NCBI RefSeq assembly: GCF_000013625.1
Contig: NC_009659.1
Span: 3,162,001-3,226,000, forward strand
DNA from: Janthinobacterium sp. Marseille
Lineage (GTDB): Bacteria; Pseudomonadota; Gammaproteobacteria; Burkholderiales; Burkholderiaceae_D
DNA: 64,000 nt
Reading direction: 5' to 3'
Part shown: positions 48,183 through 57,858 of the stretch, in pieces
How the letters are laid out: the number at the start of each line of letters is the position of its first letter
How positions within the stretch are numbered: the first letter of the stretch is position 1
The notes under the pieces: generated by a model
Told to the model about the DNA's origin: nothing
The model's input: the letters and a program-made list of their open reading frames with translations, nothing else
Databases searched by the model: none
Made by a program: the position numbers and the translations under genes

Positions 48183-49115
48183 ATGACCACAGTTATCTAT
48201 ACCCACGACGCTTGCCTCGAACATAAACCGGGGCCCAGCCATCCCGAATCGCCGGAGCGCCTGAAAGCAGTGTTGCGCGCGCTGCGCGTACCGGAATTCG
48301 ATGCCGTTGAATGGCGTGACGCACCGATGGGTACGCGTGAGCAGGTATTGCTGATCCATACCGAAGATTTCGTTACCGATGTCGAAGATGCATCGCCGCA
48401 TCGCGGCTATATGCCATTGGATGGCGGCGATACCGTCATGTCACCGGGCTCGCTGGAAGCTGTAATGCGTTGCGTCGGCGCCGCTTGTGCCGGTGTCGAC
48501 CTGGTGCTGGACAATGAGGCGCACAATGTATTCTGCGCCACCCGTCCCTGCGGCCATCACGCCGAGCCCAGCCGTGCGATGGGTTTCTGCATTTACAACC
48601 AGGCTGCGATTGCCGCCGCTTACGCTTATGAAGTACACAAGCTGGAACGTGTGGCCGTCATCGACTTCGATGTACATCATGGCAACGGTACCCAAGCGGC
48701 ATTTTATGACCGGCCTGAACTGTTCTATGCATCCAGCCACCAGTCGCATTTCTATCCCGGCACCGGCCTGGAAAAGGAAACCGGTGTTTCGCACAATATC
48801 GTCAATGTACCGCTGCCGCGCGGTTGCGATTCAGCGTTATTCCGCGAACAAACTGCCGCCAAAATGCTGCCGGCAATTCGTGCCTTTAATCCGGAACTGA
48901 TCATTATCTCGGCCGGCTTCGATGCGCATCATCTCGATCCGCTGGCGGGCCTGAACCTGCAAGACGATGATTACGATTGGGTCACGCGTGAATTGATGAA
49001 AATTGCAGACGAAACCTGCGAAGGTCGCATTGTTTCGATTCTGGAAGGTGGTTACAGCCTGGAAGGTTTGGCTTCAAGCACTGCGGTGCACGTCAAAGCC
49101 TTGATGGATCACTGA
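48183..49115 (+). CDS. Histone deacetylase-like (AcuC/HDAC family) hydrolase (310 aa)
   Basis: Zinc-dependent deacetylase of the class II HDAC-like/acetylpolyamine amidohydrolase group. HPESPERLKAVLRALR near residue 19, TRPCGHHAEPSRAMGFCIYN near 124 (catalytic His pair), VIDFDVHHGNGTQAAFYD near 160 (zinc Asp-His), and ISAGFDAHHLDPLAGL near 242 (second zinc Asp). The start at 48183 aligns with the family; 12 extra codons upstream are possible. Physiological substrate is not evident. Confidence 0.92.
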   Translation: MTTVIYTHDACLEHKPGPSHPESPERLKAVLRALRVPEFDAVEWRDAPMGTREQVLLIHTEDFVTDVEDASPHRGYMPLDGGDTVMSPGSLEAVMRCVGAACAGVDLVLDNEAHNVFCATRPCGHHAEPSRAMGFCIYNQAAIAAAYAYEVHKLERVAVIDFDVHHGNGTQAAFYDRPELFYASSHQSHFYPGTGLEKETGVSHNIVNVPLPRGCDSALFREQTAAKMLPAIRAFNPELIIISAGFDAHHLDPLAGLNLQDDDYDWVTRELMKIADETCEGRIVSILEGGYSLEGLASSTAVHVKALMDH

Positions 49116-49123
49116 TCGCATTT

Positions 49124-49155
49124 GCTGCCTGCAGATATTTTTATTTGCAGGCAGC
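49124..49155. terminator. Hairpin between convergent deacetylase and recX genes
   Basis: Perfect ten-base arms GCTGCCTGCA / TGCAGGCAGC with a 12-base loop, but no T run after either arm. Its position between two stops suggests a weak or protective terminator. Confidence 0.55.
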
Positions 49156-49159
49156 GGTC

Positions 49160-49615
49160 TTAATCTTCATCCTTACCCGCAGCACGCATCGCCGCCTGTA
49201 TCGCTCGATGTGAAAATCCCCGTTGCATCAGGAAGCGCATTTGTTTGGCCCGCTCTTCCTGATTTGTCGCCACCGTACCGAACTTGCGTTCCCATACTGC
49301 GCGCGCGCGCGCAAACTCATCCGACTCCAGATTCGCCTTGATATCAGTCAGCGAATCCGGATCTATGCCATGGCTTTTTAATTCAGACAGAATCCGGCTA
49401 TTGCCGAAACGGGCGGCACGCCTGTGTACCAATGATTCGGAAAAACGGCTTTGCGAAAGAAATTTCGCAGCTTCCAAGGTATCCAGCAAAGCTTCGACGT
49501 CGTCACCTTCTTGCGCATGGCGCGCCAGCTTGCGCCCCAACTCTTGCCGGCTGTGTTCCCGTGCCGATAAATAACGAAGCGCCCGCGCTTTCAGACTCAC
49601 TTGCAGTTTTGCCAT
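49160..49615 (-). CDS. recX: Regulatory protein RecX
   Basis: 151 residues, helical three-repeat Rec[20 protein letters not shown] near residue 11, [22 protein letters not shown] near 51, and [19 protein letters not shown] near the end. It inhibits RecA filaments. It starts 65 bp downstream of recA on the same strand and is probably made from the SOS-controlled recA transcript. Confidence 0.94.
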
Positions 49616-49680
49616 ATGAGTCCTTCAGCGCGGGCGCTCGTTAATATCTATCTTCGAATCAAGTACAGCTATGCCGGACC

Positions 49681-50784
49681 TTATTCGACTTCTTTCAATT
49701 CTTTGGCTTCCTTGCTTTCCTTGGCCGAAGCTTTCTTCGCAACCGGTTCATCCGATTTGATAGCGCCGAGTTCAGGAACACCCAGGGAAACACGTACCTT
49801 GTTTTCGATTTCGCGTGCCAGGTCCGGACGCTCTTTCAAATAGTTACGTGCATTGTCTTTACCCTGGCCGATACGTTCGCCGTTATAGCTATACCAGGCG
49901 CCCGATTTTTCAACGATTTTGGCATCGGAACCCAAATCGAGGATTTCACCTTCACGCGATGTGCCTTCGCCATACAGGATGTCGAAGTGCGCTTCCTTGA
50001 ATGGTGGCGCGATTTTATTTTTGACGACTTTGACCTTGGTTTCGTTACCGATGACTTCATCGCCCGATTTGATCGAACCGGTACGACGGATGTCCAGGCG
50101 TACCGAAGCGTAAAACTTCAGTGCATTGCCGCCAGTGGTGGTTTCCGGGTTACCGAACATCACACCGATCTTCATACGGATCTGGTTGATGAAAATAACC
50201 AGGGTATTGGTGCGATTGATGCTGCCGGTCAATTTACGCAAGGCTTGCGACATCAGGCGCGCCTGCAAACCTGGCAGTGAATCACCCATATCGCCTTCGA
50301 TTTCAGCACGTGGTGTCAAGGCCGCGACCGAATCGATAACGATCAGGTCAACGCCGCCCGAACGAACCAGCGCATCGCAAATTTCCAGTGCCTGTTCGCC
50401 GGTATCCGGTTGCGAGATCAACAGATCCGACAGATTGATACCCAACTTCTGCGCGTAAGTGACGTCCAGTGCATGTTCGGCATCGATAAACGCACAAGTG
50501 CCGCCCAGTTTTTGCATTTCTGCGATGGTTTGCAAGGTCAGCGTGGTTTTACCCGACGATTCCGGGCCGTAGATTTCAACCACACGACCACGTGGCAAAC
50601 CGCCGACGCCGAGTGCGATATCCAGTCCCAGCGAACCGGTGGAAACAACCTGCACTTCTTCGACGACTGCGCCGTCTTCCATGCGCATCACCGAACCCTT
50701 ACCGAATTGCTTTTCGATTTGCGCTAGTGCAGCGGCGAGTGCTTTACTCTTGTCCGAGCTCGGAGCGTTTTTTTTGTCGTCCAT
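49681..50784 (-). CDS. recA: Recombinase A
   Basis: 367 residues, slightly longer than E. coli RecA because of a Lys/Glu-rich tail. Walker [16 protein letters not shown] near residue 70, Walker [11 protein letters not shown] near 147, loop L2 region [23 protein letters not shown] from about 200. Strand-exchange and LexA co-protease. A consensus LexA box lies 68-83 bp upstream. recX follows. Confidence 0.98.
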   Translation of the reverse strand: MDDKKNAPSSDKSKALAAALAQIEKQFGKGSVMRMEDGAVVEEVQVVSTGSLGLDIALGVGGLPRGRVVEIYGPESSGKTTLTLQTIAEMQKLGGTCAFIDAEHALDVTYAQKLGINLSDLLISQPDTGEQALEICDALVRSGGVDLIVIDSVAALTPRAEIEGDMGDSLPGLQARLMSQALRKLTGSINRTNTLVIFINQIRMKIGVMFGNPETTTGGNALKFYASVRLDIRRTGSIKSGDEVIGNETKVKVVKNKIAPPFKEAHFDILYGEGTSREGEILDLGSDAKIVEKSGAWYSYNGERIGQGKDNARNYLKERPDLAREIENKVRVSLGVPELGAIKSDEPVAKKASAKESKEAKELKEVE

Positions 50785-50851
50785 GAAGATTCTTTCGGCG
50801 GTTGGTTGTAACGAAACAGGGTTTATACAGTGTTTGGAGCCAGAAACCGTA

Positions 50852-50867
50852 CTGTATAAAAAAACAG
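50852..50867 (-). promoter_or_regulatory. LexA (SOS) box upstream of recA
   Basis: CTGT-ATAAAAAA-ACAG, an exact CTGT-N8-ACAG operator with AT-rich centre, 68 bp before the recA start. This predicts LexA repression and SOS induction of recA-recX. Confidence 0.88.
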
Positions 50868-51039
50868 TGCTTTATGCAAGCTGCTCTTGCGATATTTTTT
50901 AAAACAGTTGAAAAGATTGCTTTTTAACATCTTAAGCACATCCATAAACCCGCATATACCATTACTCCTGCCCTCCCGGCCTCGGGGCCAAATACGGATT
51001 TCAACGTAATATTCGCCTATTCCATCACCTTTTATCTAC

Positions 51040-51720
51040 ATGAGTAGCGCAACCGAACTTTCAGAAATCGCTTATAAAAAGGAAAAGGTGGCAAGCCGAC
51101 GCCTGGCCAAGGCGCGTGGCTTATCCGCCGCAGAAGCCCTGGAAGCAGTACTGACAACGGTCGCCGGCCCAATCCCGCTGGCCGAGCTGATCGCTTTGCG
51201 CCGCCGGGAACAAGCGCATACGGCGGCAAAAATCACCGAACGCAGGCAAGCCAGTGCGGCAGCACGCGCGCAAAAGCTGGCACTGCCACAACGCGACCCG
51301 ACTGCATGGTTGGCCTGGTTTGATGGTTCCTGCCACCCCAATCCGGGCAAGATGGGCATCGGTGGCTTGCTGCAAAGCCCGCAAGGCATACACACCGAGA
51401 TCAGCTTCGCCGCCGGCCTCGGCGATAGCAGCGAAGCCGAATATATTGCACTTATCAGCGTACTGGAAGCCGCGCTCACGGCCGGGGTCGGGCAACTACA
51501 CATTTATGGCGACAGCCGGGTCGTGATCAATGATGTACAACTGGAAGTGGGCGGTGCAGCAATCCTGACAACGCAAAGGTCAAGGGCACAGGCGCTGCTT
51601 GCGCGCCTGCCGCAAGTCACCCTGGGCTGGATTCCGCGCAAAAAGAATGCCCGGGCTGACGCCCTGTCGCAGCAGGCAATCCGCGGGGTGCCACTCACGG
51701 CCGGCCCGCATTTGGCCTAA
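51040..51720 (+). CDS. RNase HI-like protein with N-terminal extension (226 aa)
   Basis: Residues about 85-220 form an RNase H fold with the catalytic acids in place: WFDGSCHPNPG (Asp near 92), SSEAEYIALISVLEAAL (Glu near 133), IYGDSRVVIND (Asp near 155) and KKNARADALSQQAI (last Asp near 205). The first 80 residues are basic and helical (RRLAKARGLSAAEALEAVL, RQASAAARAQKLAL) and are not part of standard RnhA. Likely an RNase HI homologue of the reverse-transcriptase-like group (RVT_3). Divergent from recA. Confidence 0.85.
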   Translation: MSSATELSEIAYKKEKVASRRLAKARGLSAAEALEAVLTTVAGPIPLAELIALRRREQAHTAAKITERRQASAAARAQKLALPQRDPTAWLAWFDGSCHPNPGKMGIGGLLQSPQGIHTEISFAAGLGDSSEAEYIALISVLEAALTAGVGQLHIYGDSRVVINDVQLEVGGAAILTTQRSRAQALLARLPQVTLGWIPRKKNARADALSQQAIRGVPLTAGPHLA

Positions 51721-51816
51721 TATGTAAATATCAGTTCGCAGGGGCATGACACTTGTCTTGCTGCTGCGGAAGAAACCCAATAGACTACGAGCCAACTTCC
51801 CCCTCCTTCCATCCCC

Positions 51817-52518
51817 ATGCGAATCCTGCTTGCCGAAGACGATAGTGTTCTTGCCGACGGTTTGACGCGTTCATTGCGTCAGTCCGGCTATGCTACCGAT
51901 TGCGTAAAAAATGGTGCGGAAGCCGATTCCGTCCTGTCCACGCAAGATTTCGATTTACTGATACTCGACCTGGGCTTGCCCAAGATGTCGGGCCTCGAAG
52001 TCTTGCAGCGCCTGCGTGCACGCAATTCACGCTTGCCGGTGCTGATCCTGACCGCCGGTGATTCAATCGAACAGCGCGTCAAAGGACTGGACCTGGGTGC
52101 CGATGATTTCATGGCCAAGCCATTTGCATTGTCGGAGCTGGAAGCGCGGGTACGTGCACTGACACGACGCGGTGCAGGCGGCGGCCCGACCGTCATCAAA
52201 CACGGTCCTTTGTCGTATGACCAGGTGGGTCGTATCGCATACATCAATGACCAGATGCTCGACCTGTCGGCACGTGAACTCGGTTTGCTCGAAGTCTTGC
52301 TGCAACGTAGCGGCCGCCTGGTGTCGAAAGAACAATTGGTCGACCATCTATGCGAATGGAGTGAAGAAGTCAGCAATAATGCGATTGAAGTCTATGTCCA
52401 TCGCCTGCGCAAAAAAATAGAAATTGGCGGTTTGCGCATCGCCACCGTGCGCGGCCTCGGTTATTGCCTCGAAAAATTTACCGAGACAGCACCTAATACG
52501 ATTGCACCACCAGGCTGA
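51817..52518 (+). CDS. OmpR-family response regulator (TctD/QseB type, 233 aa)
   Basis: Receiver at 1-118 with E7-D8-D9, phospho-acceptor D51 (ILDLGLPKMSG) and MAKPFALSELEARV near 100. A winged-helix domain spans about 125-222 (ARELGLLEVLLQRSGRLVSKEQL, NAIEVYVHRLRKKIE, TVRGLGYCL). The sensor kinase gene starts eight bases downstream. TctD-type regulators often control carboxylate uptake, which fits the symporter genes that follow. Confidence 0.94.
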   Translation: MRILLAEDDSVLADGLTRSLRQSGYATDCVKNGAEADSVLSTQDFDLLILDLGLPKMSGLEVLQRLRARNSRLPVLILTAGDSIEQRVKGLDLGADDFMAKPFALSELEARVRALTRRGAGGGPTVIKHGPLSYDQVGRIAYINDQMLDLSARELGLLEVLLQRSGRLVSKEQLVDHLCEWSEEVSNNAIEVYVHRLRKKIEIGGLRIATVRGLGYCLEKFTETAPNTIAPPG

Positions 52519-52525
52519 TCCAGCC

Positions 52526-54058
52526 ATGCATGACGCCCACAGACTCGATGCGCACGCCGAAGCCGGCACATCGAAATCCAATGCGACCCAGCCCGAGGAG
52601 CGCACCCAGCGTTCGCTGTTCGGTGAAATCCTCGACTGGATGCTGGTGCCGCTACTCTTGCTGTGGCCACTCAGTATTGCCATCACTTACCTGGTCGCCA
52701 AATCCATCGCGAACGAACCTTTTGATCGTGCACTGGAAGACAAGGTCACCGTCGTCGCGCAACAGGTCAAAGAAGTAAACGGCAAAGTCGTGACCCGCCT
52801 GACCGGTGCCGCCACCGACATCCTGCACGCCGACGATATCGACAACGTTTACTACCAGGTACGCAATTCCTTCGGTGACGTCGTCGAAGGCGACATGGAA
52901 ATACCACTACCCAAGGATGTTGAAGCGCCGCCACCATGGTCGACCCAGTTCCGCTACGACTTCATCCGCAATACTGAAGTACGCATCGCCTACATTTATG
53001 TCGACCTGCACAAGACGCAGACCGCGCCGCAACTCAGCATAGAGCCGCGACTGGCACTGGTGCAGGTCGCGGAAACGCTGGACAAGCGCTCGCAACTGGT
53101 CAACCAGATTATCAAGGGCGTCATCGTGCCGGAGTTCATCATCCTGCCGATTGCACTGGTACTGGTCTGGTTTGCGCTCACGCGCGGCTTGCGGCCGCTG
53201 GTCGAATTACAGCAGCGCATACGCGAACGTCGGCCGGATGATTTAAGCCCTATCGATTCCGGTTACGTACCGGAAGAAATCCTGCCACTGGTAGGCTCAC
53301 TCAATGAAATGCTGGAACGCCTGTCGCAAAGCATCAAGGTGCAAAAGCGCTTCATCGCCGATGCCGCGCATCAAATGAAGACGCCATTGGCCGGCATGCG
53401 CATGCAATCGGAGCTGGCATTGCGCCAGACCGACCAGGTCGAAATTCATAAATCACTGGAACAGCTCGCGAAGAGCTCCAAGTCGGCCACACGCATGATC
53501 AACCAGTTGCTGGCGCTGGCGCGCGCGGAAAACCAAACCCCGACCACACGCCCCTTGCAACCACTGGAGTTGTCCGAACTGGCGCGCGATACCGTACAGG
53601 AATGGGTGCAGACTTCATTCAATAAAAAAATCGACCTCGGTTTCGAACAACCGGATTACCACATCATGGTCAATGGTGACGCCATCATGTTGCGCGAGCT
53701 GCTGAACAACCTGATCGACAATGCGCTCAATTACACGCCGGCAGGCGGACACGCTACGGTACGTGTGCGCGCCGATGAAGAAGCGCGGCTCGCTTACCTG
53801 GAAGTGGAAGATACCGGCCCCGGCATCGCACCGCATGAACACAAGCGCATCTTTGAACGCTTCTACCGCATCCTCGGCAGCAATGTAGAAGGCAGCGGCC
53901 TGGGCCTGGCCATCGTGCGTGAAATCGCGCAGCAACATGGTGCAGAAATCGATATCCTTAACAATCCTAACTGCACCAATCCAAAAGCGCCGGGCTGCCT
54001 GATGCGTATCACGCTGCCGCTGGAACAACCTGCACCTTTCTTTGACGGCAGTATTTAA
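52526..54058 (+). CDS. Sensor histidine kinase (TctE-like, 510 aa)
   Basis: The ATG at 52526 is chosen because it follows the regulator by eight bases; an alternative upstream frame overlaps the regulator and adds unrelated sequence. TM1 at about residues 33-55, a periplasmic 2CSK-N-type sensor region at about 58-200, TM2 at about 205-228, HAMP, H-box FIADAAHQMKTPLAGMRMQ near 277, N-box LLNNLIDNALNYTPAGGH near 395, and G boxes DTGPGIAP and GSGLGLAIV. Partner of the upstream response regulator. The signal is probably the substrate of the symporter genes downstream. Confidence 0.92.
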   Translation: MHDAHRLDAHAEAGTSKSNATQPEERTQRSLFGEILDWMLVPLLLLWPLSIAITYLVAKSIANEPFDRALEDKVTVVAQQVKEVNGKVVTRLTGAATDILHADDIDNVYYQVRNSFGDVVEGDMEIPLPKDVEAPPPWSTQFRYDFIRNTEVRIAYIYVDLHKTQTAPQLSIEPRLALVQVAETLDKRSQLVNQIIKGVIVPEFIILPIALVLVWFALTRGLRPLVELQQRIRERRPDDLSPIDSGYVPEEILPLVGSLNEMLERLSQSIKVQKRFIADAAHQMKTPLAGMRMQSELALRQTDQVEIHKSLEQLAKSSKSATRMINQLLALARAENQTPTTRPLQPLELSELARDTVQEWVQTSFNKKIDLGFEQPDYHIMVNGDAIMLRELLNNLIDNALNYTPAGGHATVRVRADEEARLAYLEVEDTGPGIAPHEHKRIFERFYRILGSNVEGSGLGLAIVREIAQQHGAEIDILNNPNCTNPKAPGCLMRITLPLEQPAPFFDGSI

Positions 54059-54059
54059 T

Positions 54060-54338
54060 ATGATGGAAGAACAGCAAATGCCAGTCTCCGACCGCGCCCG
54101 GCTTTACTGGCGACGGACGCGAAGCATGACGCTCTGGCTCTTGCTGCTGTGGTTCACAGTCACCTTTTCCGCCATCTTTTTCGCCCGTCAACTATCGGTC
54201 TATACCTTTCTCGGCTGGCCGATTTCCTTCTTCATGGCGGCGCAAGGCAGTATCCTGATTTTTGTCGGCATCATCGCTTTCTACGGCTGGCGCATGCAGC
54301 GCCTTGACGACGCATATAACAATAATGACGAAAGCTAA
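54060..54338 (+). CDS. DUF4212 small subunit of sodium/solute symporter (92 aa)
   Basis: Two TM helices (about residues 25-45 and 55-78). ARLYWRRTRSMTLWLLLLWF and the LGWPISFFMAAQGSILIFVGII stretch (positions 54 to 75 of the protein) are typical of DUF4212, the small subunit paired with VC_2705-type symporters. Starts one base after the kinase stop and overlaps the large-subunit start by 14 bp, so the four genes form one operon. Confidence 0.9.
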   Translation: MMEEQQMPVSDRARLYWRRTRSMTLWLLLLWFTVTFSAIFFARQLSVYTFLGWPISFFMAAQGSILIFVGIIAFYGWRMQRLDDAYNNNDES

Positions 54339-56364
54339 AACCTTTTTCCAGCGCCTGTGCCGTTACTACCTGTTGTACACGGTAGGCTTTGTGCTCTTCC
54401 TGTTCGGCGTTGCCATCCTGGAACACGAAGGCTTTCCACGCGTGTGGATAGGTTATGTCTTCATGTTTTCCACCATCGTCGTGTATGCCACCATCGGCGT
54501 CATCAGTCGTACCTCGGATGTGCTTGAATACTATGTGGCGGGGCGGCGCGTGCCGGCATTCTTCAACGGCATGGCAACGGCAGCCGACTGGATTTCAGCC
54601 GCCAGCTTCATCAGCCTGGCCGGCGGCCTCTACCTGTGGGGCTTCGACGGTCTCGCCTATATCATGGGCTGGACCGGTGGCTTCGTCCTGGTCGCGCTAT
54701 TGATCGCACCTTACCTGCGCAAGTTTGGCCAGTACACGATTCCCGACTACCTGGCCGCGCGTTACACCGGCCAGTACAGCACCAATGTGGTACGCGTCAT
54801 CGCCGTGATTGCCACCATCATCGTGTCCTTCACCTATGTCGTGGCGCAGATCTACGGCGTCGGCCTGATCACTTCGCGTTTTACAGGGGTCGACTTTTCG
54901 GTCGGCATCTTCCTTGGCCTCGCCAGTATCCTGGTGTGTTCCTTCCTCGGCGGCATGCGTGCAGTGACCTGGACCCAGGTTGCGCAATACATCATCCTGA
55001 TCATCGCCTACATGATCCCGGTGGTCTGGCTGTCGATGAAGCACACGAATATGCCGGTACCGCCTATTGCTTACGGTTCGGCCATCGCGCAACTGACAGA
55101 ACGCGAAAAAGTCTTGATCGACGATCCGAAAGAAAAAGAAGTACGTGCGATTTTCCGCCAGCGTGCCTATGACCTCGACGATCGCCTGGCATCCCTGCCC
55201 GAATCGTGGGAAAACGGCAGGGCCGAAATCCAGCATAACCTGGAAGCGCTCAAGCTCGGCAACGCCGCACTACAGGACATCAAGCAAACCGGGCGTGAAC
55301 TGGCCGCTTATCCACGCGATGCGGATGAGGCGGAACGGGTGTGGAAGGAAGAACGCGCACTCAACCTGGAACTCGCCAAACCACCGACACGGCATACCGA
55401 ACCGTTCCCCGGTGACAGTGAAGAAGCATCGAATATCAAGCGCAACAACTTCCTCGCGCTGGTCTTTTGCCTGATGTTGGGTACAGCCGCCCTGCCACAT
55501 GTACTGGTGCGTTACTACACCACGCCATCGGTGAAGGAGGCACGCCACTCGGTAGCCTGGACGCTGTTTTTTATCATGGCGCTCTACATCACCATTCCGG
55601 CGCTGGCAGTACTGGTCAAATACGATATCTATAGTTCACTGGTCGGCAGTAATTTCTCCCAATTGCCGGAATGGGTTTCTTACTGGGCGAACATAGACAA
55701 GCTGCATCCGCTGGTCAGCATCAATGATGTGAATCGCGACGGTATCGTGCAATTGGCCGAGATTGTGATGGACGTCGATATCGTGGTGCTGGCGACGCCG
55801 GAAATCGCCGGCTTGCCGTATGTAATCTCCGGCCTGATTGCGGCCGGCGGCCTGGCCGCCGCCCTGTCGACCGCGGATGGCTTGTTGCTGACGATCTCAA
55901 ATGCCTTGTCGCACGATATTTATTACAAGACCGTTGACCCGGAAGCATCGACCCAAAAGCGTGTCACCGTTTCCAAATTGCTGCTCCTGATGGTGGCGCT
56001 GGTTGCCGCTTATGTGGCATCGATGAAACCGGGCGATATCCTGTCATTGGTCGGGGCGGCGTTTTCGCTCGCTGCTTCAGCCTTATTCCCGGCACTGGCA
56101 CTGGGCGTGTTCTGGAAGCGTGCCAACCAGCAAGGCGCGATTGCCGGCATGCTGGTCGGCTTTAGCGTATGCGCCTACTACATGATCCACACCCTGCCCG
56201 CCTTTGGCGGCTCGGCAGCTGGACAATGGTTCAACATTGCGCCTATTTCAGCCGGGGTATTTGGTGTTCCGGCAGGATTTTGTGCCATTATTATGGTGAG
56301 TCTGCTGACGCGCGCACCCGATCAACGTACAGAGGACTTACTGAAACATCTGCGCTCGCCCTGA
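54325..56364 (+). CDS. Sodium/solute symporter large subunit, VC_2705 type (679 aa)
   Basis: SSS-family transporter related to ActP/PutP, with about 13 TM helices. EYYVAGRRVPAFFNGMATAADWISAASFIS starts near residue 71 and FGQYTIPDYLAARY near 134 are hallmark segments. A soluble, highly charged insertion at about 248-375 (TEREKVLIDDPKEKEVRAIF to RHTEPFPGDSEEA) separates two membrane blocks, a feature of this subfamily. It overlaps the DUF4212 gene. Likely substrate is an acetate-like or other short carboxylate, inferred from relatives and from the TctD/E-type regulators. Confidence 0.9.
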   Translation: MTKAKTFFQRLCRYYLLYTVGFVLFLFGVAILEHEGFPRVWIGYVFMFSTIVVYATIGVISRTSDVLEYYVAGRRVPAFFNGMATAADWISAASFISLAGGLYLWGFDGLAYIMGWTGGFVLVALLIAPYLRKFGQYTIPDYLAARYTGQYSTNVVRVIAVIATIIVSFTYVVAQIYGVGLITSRFTGVDFSVGIFLGLASILVCSFLGGMRAVTWTQVAQYIILIIAYMIPVVWLSMKHTNMPVPPIAYGSAIAQLTEREKVLIDDPKEKEVRAIFRQRAYDLDDRLASLPESWENGRAEIQHNLEALKLGNAALQDIKQTGRELAAYPRDADEAERVWKEERALNLELAKPPTRHTEPFPGDSEEASNIKRNNFLALVFCLMLGTAALPHVLVRYYTTPSVKEARHSVAWTLFFIMALYITIPALAVLVKYDIYSSLVGSNFSQLPEWVSYWANIDKLHPLVSINDVNRDGIVQLAEIVMDVDIVVLATPEIAGLPYVISGLIAAGGLAAALSTADGLLLTISNALSHDIYYKTVDPEASTQKRVTVSKLLLLMVALVAAYVASMKPGDILSLVGAAFSLAASALFPALALGVFWKRANQQGAIAGMLVGFSVCAYYMIHTLPAFGGSAAGQWFNIAPISAGVFGVPAGFCAIIMVSLLTRAPDQRTEDLLKHLRSP

Positions 56365-56441
56365 GCAGCACTCGCTCCATCTGGCATGCTTCTTGATATA
56401 GCTGGATTTCATCTCCATGAAAACTAAGAGTGAGCGACGCC

Positions 56442-57857
56442 ATGCGAAAATTTTTCGACGAGATGTATATAGATGGCGCTAGCAATGTACGCGACCATTA
56501 CCGTGAATTCGAAGCCTGGCTGGCGACCCAGTCGCCCAAGACCGTAGCCCGCAAACGAGCGGAAGCCGACCTCATCTTCCGCCGTGTCGGCATTACCTTC
56601 GCCGTCTACGGCAATGAAGCCGGCACCGAACGAGTCATTCCTTTCGACATTATTCCGCGCATGATTACCGCCCGCGAATGGGCGCATATGGAAGCAGGCC
56701 TGGTGCAGCGGGTCCGCACGCTGAATATGTTCATCCACGATATTTACCACGACCAGAATATCGTCAAGGCCGGCATCATCCCGCCTGAACAGATTTTCCG
56801 CAACGCGCAGTACCGCCCGGAAATGCAGGGCATCTCCGTCGCTTCCGATATCTATGCGCATATTGCCGGCGTCGATATCGTGCGTGCCGGCCAGGGCGAA
56901 TTTTACGTACTGGAAGACAATCTGCGTGTACCGTCCGGTGTGTCTTACATGCTGGAAGACCGCAAGATGATGATGCGCCTCTTCCCTGAATTATTCGCCC
57001 GCCACCAGGTGGCACCGGTAGCACATTACCCCGACATGTTGCTGGATAACCTGCGCTCGGTCGCGCCTATCGGTGTCACCGATCCGACTGTGGTGGTCAT
57101 GACGCCGGGCATGTATAACTCGGCCTACTTCGAGCATGCTTTCCTTGCACAGCAAATGGGCGTCGAACTGGTCGAAGGCCAGGATCTGTTCGTCAATGAC
57201 AATGCCGTGTATATGCGTACCACTCGCGGGCCGAAACGCGTCGACGTGATTTATCGCCGCATCGATGATGACTATATGGATCCGCTCGCCTTCCGTGCGG
57301 ATTCGACGCTGGGTGTACCGGGCTTGCTGTCGGTTTACCGCTCCGGCCGCGTTACCCTGGCGAATGCGATCGGTACCGGCGTCGCCGATGACAAATCGAT
57401 TTATCCGTTTGTGCCGGACATGGTGCGTTTCTACCTGTCGGAAGAACCTATCTTGAATAATGTGCCGACTTACCAGTGCCGCAAGAAGGATGAGCTGTCT
57501 TATGTATTGGCGAATTTGGCGGAACTGGTAGTCAAGGAAGTGCACGGTGCCGGCGGTTACGGCATGCTGGTCGGGCCCGCGTCGACCAAGGCCGAGATTG
57601 AAAATTTCCGCCAGCGCATCATCGCGCGTCCGGATGGCTATATCGCACAACCTACGCTGGCGTTATCTGCCTGCCCGACCTTTGTTGATTCCGGTGTCGC
57701 ACCACGCCACATCGATTTGCGGCCTTTCGTACTGTCCGGAAAAACCATTTCGATGGTTCCCGGCGGCCTCACGCGCGTCGCGCTGAAAGAAGGCTCGCTG
57801 GTCGTCAACTCTTCGCAAGGTGGCGGCACCAAAGACACATGGATACTGGAGAACTAA
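56442..57857 (+). CDS. Circularly permuted ATP-grasp protein (COG2308 family, 471 aa)
   Basis: Belongs to the CP-ATP-grasp family (DUF404/DUF407). Characteristic parts are KFFDEMYIDG at the start, VQRVRTLNMFIHDIYHDQ near 85, FYVLEDNLRVPSGVSYMLEDR near 150, RVDVIYRRIDDDYMDP near 265, and KEVHGAGGYGMLVGPAS near 365. Predicted to form an amide or peptide bond with ATP. The ATG at 56442 is preferred over the GTG at 56430. First gene of the Anbu cluster: ATP-grasp, alpha-E, transglutaminase, Anbu protease. Confidence 0.9.
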   Translation: MRKFFDEMYIDGASNVRDHYREFEAWLATQSPKTVARKRAEADLIFRRVGITFAVYGNEAGTERVIPFDIIPRMITAREWAHMEAGLVQRVRTLNMFIHDIYHDQNIVKAGIIPPEQIFRNAQYRPEMQGISVASDIYAHIAGVDIVRAGQGEFYVLEDNLRVPSGVSYMLEDRKMMMRLFPELFARHQVAPVAHYPDMLLDNLRSVAPIGVTDPTVVVMTPGMYNSAYFEHAFLAQQMGVELVEGQDLFVNDNAVYMRTTRGPKRVDVIYRRIDDDYMDPLAFRADSTLGVPGLLSVYRSGRVTLANAIGTGVADDKSIYPFVPDMVRFYLSEEPILNNVPTYQCRKKDELSYVLANLAELVVKEVHGAGGYGMLVGPASTKAEIENFRQRIIARPDGYIAQPTLALSACPTFVDSGVAPRHIDLRPFVLSGKTISMVPGGLTRVALKEGSLVVNSSQGGGTKDTWILEN

Positions 57858-57858
57858 T

